NCBI GenBank assembly: GCA_018524345.1
Contig: JADQAZ010000001.1
Coordinates: forward strand, 806,001 to 870,000
Reading direction: 5' to 3'
Length of the DNA stretch: 64,000 nt
Source of the DNA: Harenicola maris
Lineage (GTDB): Bacteria; Pseudomonadota; Alphaproteobacteria; Rhodobacterales; Rhodobacteraceae
A program made the translations under genes and the position numbers. Shown here piece by piece: positions 24,465 through 32,749 of the stretch (its first letter is position 1; each line of letters begins with the position of its first letter). The notes under the pieces are model-generated. The model saw only the letters and a program-made list of their open reading frames with translations. It was not told the origin of the DNA and searched no databases.

Positions 24465-25865
24465 CTACCCCGCAGGCTTCTTGATCCCGGGATAAAGGTA
24501 AACCTTGTCATCGGCATAATCGAAATCGGGATCATCCCAAGCCACCATCTTGCCCGGGTTGAGCAGGCCCTTGGGATCGGTCTCCTTTTTGAAAGCCAGC
24601 TGCAATTCATCGGTCTGCTTCATCCCGCCTTCCTCAAGGGTATAGCGATGGGGGTTGAACACAGGCACGCCCGCCGCGTCATGCTGGCGCATGATCTCGT
24701 TCAGGCGCGCATCGGTCGTGTGGCGCACCATCGACAGGCCAAAGCAGGTGACATTGCCATCAAAGCGCAGGAACTCAAGGTGATGGGGCACCTCGTCGCC
24801 AAACATCTCATAGGTCTTTGCCACCGAAGCCACCTGATTGGGGTAGGGGTAGAGCGACTGGATATAGGTCATCCCCGGCGCAACCTTCATCGCCCGCAAT
24901 GTCGTGTGGTTCCAGCTCAACTCAAAGACAGGCGGAATCCCCTTCAGATCCGCCACCTCGTCACTGCGAAAGGCAATCTTGCCCGGATAATGTGCGGTAA
25001 AGGCCAACAGGGGCATCATCCCGTGGGGCGCCGCCATAAGCAGCACAACATGCTTGCCCTCGGTCATGAACCGCTGGTGGCGTTTAAAGGTCTGGAACGG
25101 AATAGGCGCGGCAATAACGGAAATCAGCTTGGTCAAAATCCCGTCCTGAGAGCCAAGGTCATTGGCATACTCCGTGGCCTCGACGAAATCATCGAACTCC
25201 ACAATCATATCCACCCAGTCATAGGCGGTGCTCAGGGGCATCTCGACCTCGGTGATAATGCCATTGGTGCCATAGGCATGGGCGACCTTTTGCAGATCAT
25301 CCCCGTGCAGGTCGATCACCCGCGGCTCCGCCTCCATCGTAATCACCCGCAGGCGGATGATATTGCCCGGATCGCGCAGCCCGCCCCACTGGATCGACCC
25401 GATGCCAGAAGACCCCCCGGCCACAAACCCGCCAATGGTGGCCGTATGCGCGGTCGAGGGATGCATGCGCAGCTCCTGCATGGAATGGGCCCTCGCGGCC
25501 TTGTCGATATCGGAAATAATCGCCCCCGCCTGCGCCACAACGCGGCCCGGCGCGATCTCGATAATTTCGGTCATCTCCGACAGGTCCAGAACAACCCCGC
25601 CCGACAGGGGCATCGCCTGCCCGTAGTTCCCCGTGCCGCCGCCGCGCACGGTGACAGGCACGTCATGGGCAAAGCAGGCCCGCACGGTGCGCAGCACCTC
25701 GGCCTCGCTCTGCGGCACCACAACCAGATCGGCAATCACATGATCCAGCTCGGGCTTTAGAATGGGCGAGAAGTAAAACGCATCGCGGCTCTTGAGGCGC
25801 ACAAGGTTCGGACTGTCGATGATTTTCAGGCCGCCGAGGTCGGACTTCAGGGATTCTATGTTCAT
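24465..25865 (-). CDS. FAD-binding (PCMH/VAO-type) oxidase
   Basis: This 466-aa flavoenzyme has a PCMH-type FAD domain: LVVVPQSEAEVLRTVRACFAHDVPV, VRGGGTGNYGQAMPLSGGVVLDLS, VVAQAGAIISDIDKAA and the HTATIGGFVAGGSSGIGS pyrophosphate loop. The C-terminal half matches the glycolate/D-lactate oxidase group only loosely and ends LLNPGKMVAW, a usual VAO-family ending. It probably oxidises an amine or hydroxyl group on a pathway intermediate. It is the last gene of a four-gene run, overlapping the upstream amidohydrolase by four bases. Confidence 0.85.
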   Translation of the reverse strand: MNIESLKSDLGGLKIIDSPNLVRLKSRDAFYFSPILKPELDHVIADLVVVPQSEAEVLRTVRACFAHDVPVTVRGGGTGNYGQAMPLSGGVVLDLSEMTEIIEIAPGRVVAQAGAIISDIDKAARAHSMQELRMHPSTAHTATIGGFVAGGSSGIGSIQWGGLRDPGNIIRLRVITMEAEPRVIDLHGDDLQKVAHAYGTNGIITEVEMPLSTAYDWVDMIVEFDDFVEATEYANDLGSQDGILTKLISVIAAPIPFQTFKRHQRFMTEGKHVVLLMAAPHGMMPLLAFTAHYPGKIAFRSDEVADLKGIPPVFELSWNHTTLRAMKVAPGMTYIQSLYPYPNQVASVAKTYEMFGDEVPHHLEFLRFDGNVTCFGLSMVRHTTDARLNEIMRQHDAAGVPVFNPHRYTLEEGGMKQTDELQLAFKKETDPKGLLNPGKMVAWDDPDFDYADDKVYLYPGIKKPAG

Positions 25866-27196
25866 TCGGACGGCTCCATCAATGGGTCGAGTTCGCTGTA
25901 ATCGGGAAGGGTGGTGTCAATCTGCGCCCCGCCGCGCAGGACGATCCTGTCGCTTTGCGGGCGCGACAAAAGCTCGGTCCAGCTGCGGGCGCGAAACAGG
26001 ATCATATCGGCGCTGCGCCCCGCTGCGATCTGCGGCGCGTCTATGCCCATCACACGCGCCGGGGCGTCCGTAATCGCGGCGGGCCAATCCCCCGTGGGGT
26101 GGTCCAGATGCAAAATCCGCGTCGCCATGCGGTAGGTCTCGATCATATCCAGATCGCCATAGGCATAAAACGGATCGCGCGTGTTGTCCGAGGCAATGGC
26201 CACCGCAATCCCCCGCGCGCGCATCTCATGCACAAGGGTCACCCCGCGCCAGCGCGGCGTCGTGCCATCCTGCCTGCGGTCCTGCAAATACAGGTTGCAC
26301 ATCGGCAGGGTGGTGATCGAAATCCCCGCCTCGGCCACCAGATCAAGGCAACGCCCCGCCTCCGCATCCGGCTGGCGCGAGAGGGAGCAACAATGCCCCA
26401 CATTCACACGGCCGCCGAACCCGCGCCGCAGCGCCGCCTGCGCAATGATCCGCAAAGACATGGCATCAGGGTCGCCGGTCTCATCCGCATGGAAATCAAG
26501 GTCCAGACCCAGCTCCATCGCGGTGACAAAGATCCGGTCCACCAAGGCCTCGATATCGGGCACCATATAGGTCACAGCGCCCAAGACCCCGCCCGCCGCC
26601 TTCACCCGCTGCGCAAGGGCGGCAAACCCCGCTTCGTCGCGCAGGGCCTCGATCCCCACAAGGCACACGCCCTGCAGGTCAATCCGCCCCGACCAGGTGG
26701 CGCGCATCTGTTCAAACACAGGCCATGAAATCGCATCCTGCGGGCTCTGGGAATCGATATGGGTGCGCAGGGCGCTGGTCCCATGGGCAAAGGCACAGCG
26801 GAGGGCAAAATCCATCCGGGCGCTCAGGTCATCGGCGCTCCAATTCGCCGCGCTGTCGCTGGCCACCGCCGCCAAGGCGCCGCCAAAGCTCCCGTCGGGG
26901 TTGGGCTGCCGCGCCCAGATATGGCCCTTGTCCAGATGGGTGTGACAATCAACGAGGGTCGGAAAGACAATCCGCCCCTCCAGATCAGGCCCCTCCAGAT
27001 CGGAGGAGGGGCCGCAGCCGCCCGCATCCCCTGCCGCAGGGGTCACAGTGGCGATCATCCCGCCGCGCAGGGCAATATCGGCGCGGTAAAACCCGCCCGC
27101 ATCCGCCGCGCCCATCAAAGGGGCCACAGGGGCGCCCAGATGCGTGCCATGCACACGGGCATTCCTCAGGGTAACATCACCAGACAGCATGCTCAT
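25862..27196 (-). CDS. Cytosine-deaminase-like amidohydrolase
   Basis: This 444-aa amidohydrolase-superfamily protein carries the metal-binding VDCHTHLDKGHIWAR, then FHADETGDPD, NVGHCCSLS and ASDNTRDPFYAYGDLDM. The last two correspond to the zinc His and the catalytic Asp region of E. coli cytosine deaminase CodA. The C-terminal part returns to the composite beta domain (GRSADMILFRARSW). It should deaminate or hydrolyse a cyclic C-N bond in an N-heterocycle; cytosine itself is not shown. Starts and stops overlap on both sides (ATGA), so the run is tightly coupled. Confidence 0.85.
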   Translation of the reverse strand: MSMLSGDVTLRNARVHGTHLGAPVAPLMGAADAGGFYRADIALRGGMIATVTPAAGDAGGCGPSSDLEGPDLEGRIVFPTLVDCHTHLDKGHIWARQPNPDGSFGGALAAVASDSAANWSADDLSARMDFALRCAFAHGTSALRTHIDSQSPQDAISWPVFEQMRATWSGRIDLQGVCLVGIEALRDEAGFAALAQRVKAAGGVLGAVTYMVPDIEALVDRIFVTAMELGLDLDFHADETGDPDAMSLRIIAQAALRRGFGGRVNVGHCCSLSRQPDAEAGRCLDLVAEAGISITTLPMCNLYLQDRRQDGTTPRWRGVTLVHEMRARGIAVAIASDNTRDPFYAYGDLDMIETYRMATRILHLDHPTGDWPAAITDAPARVMGIDAPQIAAGRSADMILFRARSWTELLSRPQSDRIVLRGGAQIDTTLPDYSELDPLMEPSE

Positions 27197-28008
27197 AGGC
27201 AGGCCTCCTTCGCCGAGAAAATCTTGGACGGATCGGTGCGGATCACATCGGCCAAGAGGTCAAAGAACCCCGCCGCCGCCCAACGCGCACTCGCCGCGCC
27301 CTTATCCGCCGTCGCCGCCGCGGCATTGCCGATTGCGCCGCTCTCGTTCAGATCGGCGGCAATCCAGCCAAACCCATGGGGGCCGGTGGCATTGAGAAGG
27401 GCATTGCCCGCCGCGATCTCCACATTCCTTGAGGTGAAATCCCCCGCCCGCTTCATATCCACCAGATCGGGCCGGAAATGCAGCATCAGGGAGGTCTCGA
27501 TATCCCCCCCGTGGATCCCGTGCCGCAACTCCTGCGCATCATAAAGCCCCTCTGGATGGCCAAAGCGCAGCCAGCTCGTCTTGATCACAAGCAATCCCTC
27601 CTGCACCCGCAGATTGCGCGCAACAATCCCCATGACCTCCTCGTTCCCGCCATGGGAATTCATCAAGATCAACTTGCGAATACCGGCCCGCGCCACCTGC
27701 GCCCCAAGGGCGGTCCATGTGTCGATCAACCCATGGGCATCAAGGCTCAGCGTGCCGCGCGCGAACAGATGCTCGTCAGACTTGCCCACCCGCTGGATCG
27801 GCAGAACCCGCAGGTCCACATCCGCAGGCAGCCCCTCGGCCACGGTCTCGATCATCCCCTTGGTCAGGGCACTATCGGTGCACAGCGGCAGATGCGGCCC
27901 GTGCTGCTCGGTCGCGGCGATGGGCAACATGGCGATGGTCCGCTCTGGGTCAATACTGTCGAAATCGCGCACCCCGAACTCGTCCCACCAGATACGCCGC
28001 CGGCTCAT
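27193..28008 (-). CDS. Creatininase-family amidohydrolase
   Basis: This 271-aa protein has the creatininase metal and substrate motifs: MLPIAATEQHGPHLPLCTD (Glu, His and Asp ligands), LILMNSHGGNEEVMG, and HGIHGGDIETSLMLHF. Family members open cyclic amides or formamides at a binuclear metal site; examples are creatininase and the FAPy deformylase ArfB. Here it lies between a CodA-like deaminase and a Rid-like protein with overlapping ends, so opening of a lactam or hydantoin-like ring is the natural guess. Its substrate is unproven. Confidence 0.88.
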   Translation of the reverse strand: MSRRRIWWDEFGVRDFDSIDPERTIAMLPIAATEQHGPHLPLCTDSALTKGMIETVAEGLPADVDLRVLPIQRVGKSDEHLFARGTLSLDAHGLIDTWTALGAQVARAGIRKLILMNSHGGNEEVMGIVARNLRVQEGLLVIKTSWLRFGHPEGLYDAQELRHGIHGGDIETSLMLHFRPDLVDMKRAGDFTSRNVEIAAGNALLNATGPHGFGWIAADLNESGAIGNAAAATADKGAASARWAAAGFFDLLADVIRTDPSKIFSAKEACL

Positions 28009-28400
28009 GGGGTGACCCCCTGCGCGGCCACGATCTCCACCTCGACCTTGAACTCGGGGCGGGTAAACCCGCCAACAATCATCAGGGTGGAGGCCGGCGG
28101 CACCCCGTCAAAACAGGCATCCCGCGCCTCCATATAGGGGGCCATATAGGCGCGATCGGTCACAAAGGCATTCACCCGCACCACATCGGCCATACCCATC
28201 CCCGCCGAGGACAGGATCGCGGCGGCATTGCGAAAACAGATCGCCGCCTGTTGCCCCGCATCTTCGGGAATATGCCCCTGCGCATCCATGCCAAGCTGGC
28301 CAGAGCACCAGACCCAGCGCGCAGGCCCCGAAACCTCCACCCCATGGGAATAGCGCGCAAAAGGCGCGGGCAGGGCGGTCGGCGTAAGAGCTTTATGCAT
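28005..28400 (-). CDS. RidA/YjgF-family protein lacking the catalytic Arg
   Basis: This 131-aa protein has the Rid fold: WVWCSGQLGMDAQGHIPED, QAAICFRNAAAILSSAGMGMADVVRVNAFVTD and FKVEVEIVAAQ. At the place where RidA has the catalytic Arg (PARSCVEV in E. coli), this protein reads PPASTLMIV. It therefore belongs with Rid-like subgroups that do not hydrolyse 2-iminoacrylate. These often sit in catabolic operons for N-heterocycles. It is the first gene of the four-gene minus run and has overlapping ends with the creatininase gene. Confidence 0.88.
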   Translation of the reverse strand: MHKALTPTALPAPFARYSHGVEVSGPARWVWCSGQLGMDAQGHIPEDAGQQAAICFRNAAAILSSAGMGMADVVRVNAFVTDRAYMAPYMEARDACFDGVPPASTLMIVGGFTRPEFKVEVEIVAAQGVTP

Positions 28401-28490
28401 CGTCGGTCTCCGGTTTCAGGCGGGATCAGTAAACACCGGTGCCTTTGGCCGCGAAAGAAACCGCTTGTTATACCCTCTATGACAAACTGC

Positions 28491-29432
28491 TTATGCCGCG
28501 GGCGCGGCCCCCTGCGGGCGCAGGGTGCTCTGCGCCACCTGCCGCACCGTCTTGCGCAGCCAATGGCCAAAGGGCGAATGATGCGATTTCTCGTGCCAAA
28601 GGAGCCATGCATGCATCTGGCCCAGCTCCGGCGGTGCCTCCAACACCGTCACCGGCAGGTTCGCCGCCATCTCCTCGGCAAAGGGCCGCGCCGTGGTCAG
28701 GACAAGGCTGGACTGCGGCACAATTTGCCGCGCCAGCGCAAATTCCGGCACCGTCGCCACCACGTTGCGCGGCGTGCCCAGCTCCAGCAACCGCCCGTCA
28801 ATGGGCGATCCCGCCACCACCGCCGCCGCGCTGGGCGAGATATGATCCAGCGACAGATACTCCTCCAGCGTCAGCTGGTTGCGATCCGCAAAGGGATGGC
28901 TATCGGCCACAGCGCAGGCCAGATCACATTCGATCAAGGGCGCAAACCGCAGGTTCTGATAGGGGTCCTGCCGGCTGGAAATCACCAGATCAATATCCCC
29001 GTCATGCAGTTGCTGCTTGATCTGTTCCGGCGTGCCCGGCTGGATAATCTCGACCCGCGCAAGAGGGGAGGCCGCATGGATCGCCTGTATCAACGGCGGA
29101 ATAACCAAGGACCCCAGCCCGAAATAGGCAATGATCCGAATGCGCCGCTCCGACAGCGAGGGGTCAAAATCCCCCGGCGGCGCAAGCAGCAGATCAATAT
29201 CCCCCAGAACCCGCTCGACCGAGGCGAAAATATCCTGCCCCCGCTCGGTCGCCACCATGGCACTGCCCGATCGCACGAGCAGTGGGTCATTAAAGGTCTC
29301 GCGCAGCTGCCGCAGGGTGGCGCTTATGGCGGGCTGGCTCAGACCAAGCTGCACAGCGGCGCGCGACACGCTGCTCTCCTGCAACAGGGTATGAAGGACA
29401 CGCAGGTGCCGCAGGTCGATCTTAGGGCTCAA
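28491..29432 (-). CDS. LysR-type regulator (downstream of the tandem pair)
   Basis: The 313-aa protein starts at a TTG: SPKIDLRHLRVLHTLLQESS, then the LysR helix-turn-helix VSRAAVQLGLSQPAISATLRQLRETFNDPLL. The substrate domain follows from residue 90. The frame stays open far upstream, but homology begins here, and GGAG lies seven bases before this TTG. Its first bases overlap the last 11 bases of the preceding LysR gene, so the two regulators are made together. It faces away from the transporter operon and probably controls one or both arms of the catabolic locus. Confidence 0.85.
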   Translation of the reverse strand: MSPKIDLRHLRVLHTLLQESSVSRAAVQLGLSQPAISATLRQLRETFNDPLLVRSGSAMVATERGQDIFASVERVLGDIDLLLAPPGDFDPSLSERRIRIIAYFGLGSLVIPPLIQAIHAASPLARVEIIQPGTPEQIKQQLHDGDIDLVISSRQDPYQNLRFAPLIECDLACAVADSHPFADRNQLTLEEYLSLDHISPSAAAVVAGSPIDGRLLELGTPRNVVATVPEFALARQIVPQSSLVLTTARPFAEEMAANLPVTVLEAPPELGQMHAWLLWHEKSHHSPFGHWLRKTVRQVAQSTLRPQGAAPAA

Positions 29433-30366
29433 GGTTGATACTCCGCTTCGGCCCTGCGTCCTTGCCTTCTGTCTCCACATCGCGCAGGGCATTGCGCAGT
29501 TCGATCTCAAGGATGTTGATGGCCGAATTGGTGGTGCCGCGCTCCTGCCGCGCAAGGCTGATATCGGCCTGATGGGTGATCGCAGGCAACGGCACAAACA
29601 CCAGCGCCCGCCGCGCCAGATCCTCGGCCACATCGATCCGCGCCAGAACCGCCACCGCCCCGTGATGGCGCACCATCTCCTTCAGGTTGGCGACAGAATT
29701 CGAGGTATGGCGCGGCCGAAACTCCAGCCCCGAACGGGTAAAGGCATCGGCAATGGCGCGGTGAAACACCGGCGGCTCGGCCGGAAACACGATCCCATGA
29801 TCCACATACTCCGCCAGCCGTTTTGGCGGGCGATGGGCGAGGGGGTGATCGCGGGCAAAGACCGCCCCGACCGTGCTGGTAAACCGCGCCGTGACGTTGA
29901 TAGAGGGGTGATGCGGCAGGTCCTGCGCCACCGCAATATCCGCCTCGCCAGAGACCAGCTTTTGCAACACCGCCTCCGGCGTCGCCACCGTCAGGCTGGT
30001 GGAAATGCTCGGATGGTTCTCGCGGATCTCTGCCAGTATCCGCAGCAAAACCCCGTTGGCCAAGCCATCGGTGGCAAAGATATGCACCGTGCCCCCGTGA
30101 TTGCCGCGCAGCATCTCGATCCGGTCCTGCGCCTTGTTGTGCTCCTTCAGGGTCTCGCGGATATGCTCGATCAAAATCTCCCCCGCCGCCGTCAGGCGCA
30201 GGGTCTTGGGCAGGCGCTCGAAAATCGGCGTGCCCAATTCATCCTCCAGCGCCAGAAGCTGCCGGTTGATCGAAGAGGCCGAGATATTCAGCCGCTCCGC
30301 CGCACGCCGGATCGATCCGGTGCGCGCCACCATATCAAGGTATCGCAAGAGGCGAGAATGCAGCAT
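29422..30366 (-). CDS. LysR-type regulator (upstream of the tandem pair)
   Basis: This 314-aa protein begins MLHSRLLRYLDMVARTGSI, followed by the helix-turn-helix RRAAERLNISASSINRQLLALEDELGTPIFERLPKTLRLTAAG. A LysR substrate domain (VHIFATDGLANGVLLRILAEI) follows. ATG at 30366 has AAGGG at the right distance, so the extra 14 residues open upstream are unlikely. It is divergent from the NMT1 transporter operon across a 567-base gap, the usual place for a LysR activator and its operator. Confidence 0.88.
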   Translation of the reverse strand: MLHSRLLRYLDMVARTGSIRRAAERLNISASSINRQLLALEDELGTPIFERLPKTLRLTAAGEILIEHIRETLKEHNKAQDRIEMLRGNHGGTVHIFATDGLANGVLLRILAEIRENHPSISTSLTVATPEAVLQKLVSGEADIAVAQDLPHHPSINVTARFTSTVGAVFARDHPLAHRPPKRLAEYVDHGIVFPAEPPVFHRAIADAFTRSGLEFRPRHTSNSVANLKEMVRHHGAVAVLARIDVAEDLARRALVFVPLPAITHQADISLARQERGTTNSAINILEIELRNALRDVETEGKDAGPKRSINLEP

Positions 30367-30933
30367 CGAAGCCCTTAAACCTGTAACTCCCCGCCAGTCT
30401 GGCCCCATTTCGCGCGTAGATAAATAGGCAACGGAAAATTGCCCGTCGTTTATGCGCCGCGCGACCTCCGCTCTATAGATTTCCGCATATATAAACTATG
30501 AATTGCCCGTTATAGCGGGCATGCGCCCCCATGGGTCTAATTCCACTTCTGCAATAATTTCGGGCAAGCCCGCCAAAATCTGCCTCTTTTCTTATGTTTT
30601 TCGCAACTCATACGGCGAGGTCTCAGATTGCCTTGCATCCCTATGCCCCCAAATCGCCCCCGCCAAACAAGAAGTGGCCAAGTCCTGTGCGGATCGGCCT
30701 TGCGTGATTAAATTTTCACCGATGCTCTCTTTTTGAGATCGGGGTGCTCGTAAAAAGCTGCTGTAGCCCCGGCAGTTTGACTCATATCAATTTCCTATCG
30801 TTCGCAAAGATGGCGAAGGGCCGCCGCGGGGCCAGACCCGACATTCCGGCCCCGCGCAGCACAACATCGCTTGTGACCCAAACCCGCCGGCACAGCGCAG
30901 ACGAGCAGCCGGCCACAAGGAAGGAAAATTCAA
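30367..30933. promoter_or_regulatory. 567-base divergent regulatory region with repeated AATTGCCCGT
   Basis: No convincing gene is seen here. AATTGCCCGT occurs at 30437-30446 and 30501-30510, 64 bases apart, each followed at 4-10 bases by ATGCGCC. The second copy overlaps the perfect inverted repeat GCCCG-TTATAG-CGGGC (30505-30520). A related CGGGC-AA-GCCCG lies near 30563. AT-rich stretches near 30420 and 30480-30500 could hold the LysR promoter. These are plausible LysR sites for one of the two divergent regulators. Confidence 0.5.
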
Positions 30934-31929
30934 ATGAAGTTCCCACCTATTTCCCGCCGCGCGACTTTGGGGCTCCTCGCGGGTGGTGCCGCCTCCATGT
31001 TTGCGCCCATGCGCTTCGCCTCGGCACAGTCCAACCCCGCCCTGAACTTCCAGCTTTCATGGCTGCCCTCGGTGCAATTCGGCGGCTCCTACATGGCCGA
31101 GGAAAACGGCTACTGGTCGGAAAAAGGCCTCGATGTCAGCCTGCTGCCCGGCGGCCCGAACGCCCCTGTGGAACCCTCCGTCATGGCGGGCACCTCGCTG
31201 CTCGGCATCACCGCCGCCGACTATGCCTCCGCCGCCGTGGCCGAGGGCGCGACCTTCAAAATCATCGCCGTGGCGATGCAGAAAAACCCTTTCACCATCG
31301 CCTCGCTGCCCGGCAATCCGGTGAACACACCCGCCGATCTGGTCGGCAAGAAAATCGGCATGGCCGTGGCCAATACGCCCATCCTCGCCGCGCTCTGCGC
31401 CCTCAATGATGTTGATATCAACGAGATCGAAATCGTCCCCACACAATATGACCCCGCCCCACTGGTGAACGGAGAGGTCGACTGCCTGCTGTGCTGGCTC
31501 ACCGATCTGCCCATCGCCATGACCGTGGCAGGCGTGGAAAACGTCACCATGCTGCTGGCCGATCACGGCTATGCGGTCCACAGCCAGACCTACATCGTCA
31601 CCGAAGAGGCGCTTGAAAACCAGCGCGCGGAAATCGTCGCCCTGATGGCCGGAGAGATCGCAGGCTGGAACGCCTATTTCGCCGATACAGACGCAGCGGC
31701 CGAACTCACCGTCGCCAAATTCCCCGACCTCGGCCTTGATCTGGAAACCCAGAAACTTCAGGCCGCCAAACAGGTTGACCTGATGGCCTCGCCCCTGACC
31801 GAAGAATACGGCTTTGGCTGGTTCACAGAGGAAACCGTGGCCGAAAACATCGCCACCCTCGGCCTGCTGGACCGCGAAGTCTCCGCCGATCTTTGGGATC
31901 GCTCGATCCTCGAAGAAATCTACGGATAG
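30934..31929 (+). CDS. ABC transporter substrate-binding protein (NMT1/THI5/SsuA-like)
   Basis: This 331-aa exported protein has a twin-arginine-like leader (SRRATLGLLAGGAASMF, cleavage after ASA). The NMT1/THI5-like fold follows: NFQLSWLPSVQFGGSYMAEENGYWSEKGLDV, LLPGGPN, DLVGKKIGMAVANTP and GEVDCLLCWLTDLP. Relatives bind pyrimidine precursors, sulfonates, riboflavin or nitrate. Here the nearby CodA-like and creatininase genes favour an N-heterocycle. AAGGAAGG precedes the start. The ATPase gene follows after four bases. Confidence 0.92.
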   Translation: MKFPPISRRATLGLLAGGAASMFAPMRFASAQSNPALNFQLSWLPSVQFGGSYMAEENGYWSEKGLDVSLLPGGPNAPVEPSVMAGTSLLGITAADYASAAVAEGATFKIIAVAMQKNPFTIASLPGNPVNTPADLVGKKIGMAVANTPILAALCALNDVDINEIEIVPTQYDPAPLVNGEVDCLLCWLTDLPIAMTVAGVENVTMLLADHGYAVHSQTYIVTEEALENQRAEIVALMAGEIAGWNAYFADTDAAAELTVAKFPDLGLDLETQKLQAAKQVDLMASPLTEEYGFGWFTEETVAENIATLGLLDREVSADLWDRSILEEIYG

Positions 31930-31933
31930 GCCA

Positions 31934-32749
31934 ATGACCCCCAAGCGCAGTGATCAAACCCCCGCCGCCGAAACGGCCCCGCCCAAGGTAGAAGCATGGG
32001 CGGTGAACAAGGTGTTCGGACAGGGGGAGGCCGCGGTTCAGGCCGTCAGCGACGTAGAGCTGACACTGGAACCCGGCACGACCACTGCGCTTGTCGGCCC
32101 CTCGGGCTGCGGCAAGTCCACCCTGCTGCGGATGATCGCAGGGCTGGAAACCCCCACCTCCGGCGCCATCCGCATCGGCGGCGAGGAACCCCATGTCGTG
32201 GCCCGCGGCGGCAAGCTCTCCGTCGCCTTTCAGGACCCCTCGCTTTTGCCATGGCGCACGGCGGCCTCGAATGTGGCTCTGGCCCGCCGCTTGGCTGGCC
32301 TGCCCAAAGACCCTGAAAAGGTGCAAAAACTGCTCTCCCTTGTCGGCCTCGACGGGTTTGAAAACAAACGCCCGGCGGAACTTTCGGGCGGCATGCGCCA
32401 ACGCTGCGCCATTGCGCGCTGTCTGGCCACGGGGGCGCGGCTGCTCTTGCTGGATGAACCCTTCGGCGCGGTGGACGAAATGACCCGCCGCCGCCTCAAC
32501 CTCGAATTGCCCCGCGTCTGGGAAGGGCAGGGGACAACGACCCTCCTCGTCACCCATTCGGTGACAGAGGCCGTTCTGCTGTCGGACCGCGTCATCGTCA
32601 TGAGCCACCGCCCCGCCCGCATCAGCGCCGATATTGCCATCAACGTCGAACGCCCCCGCCGCGCCTCGCATCTGACCAGCCCCGAATTCCTCGCCCTCGT
32701 CACGCAGATCAACGCCGCCCTCGGCATCGTCGACGAACCCGCAGCATGA
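31934..32749 (+). CDS. ABC transporter ATP-binding protein
   Basis: This 271-aa ATPase has Walker A VGPSGCGKSTLL, the Q-loop AFQDPSLLPWRTAASNV, signature LSGGMRQRCAIARCL, Walker B LLLLDEPFGAVDEMTR and the H-loop VTHSVTEAVLLSDRV. It is of the SsuB/TauB/NrtC type that partners NMT1-like binding proteins. The frame is open upstream, but ATG at 31934 lies right after the binding-protein stop. Its stop overlaps the ATG of the permease gene. Confidence 0.93.
   Translation: MTPKRSDQTPAAETAPPKVEAWAVNKVFGQGEAAVQAVSDVELTLEPGTTTALVGPSGCGKSTLLRMIAGLETPTSGAIRIGGEEPHVVARGGKLSVAFQDPSLLPWRTAASNVALARRLAGLPKDPEKVQKLLSLVGLDGFENKRPAELSGGMRQRCAIARCLATGARLLLLDEPFGAVDEMTRRRLNLELPRVWEGQGTTTLLVTHSVTEAVLLSDRVIVMSHRPARISADIAINVERPRRASHLTSPEFLALVTQINAALGIVDEPAA

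Noticed and set aside
27717-29438. 573-aa open frame on the plus strand
   Set aside because: It crosses the creatininase, Rid-like and LysR genes on the other strand and reads as Arg/Pro/His-rich shadow sequence.
30503-30736. 77-aa frame in the LysR/transporter gap
   Set aside because: No ribosome site, no family, and it overlaps the repeated operator-like elements.
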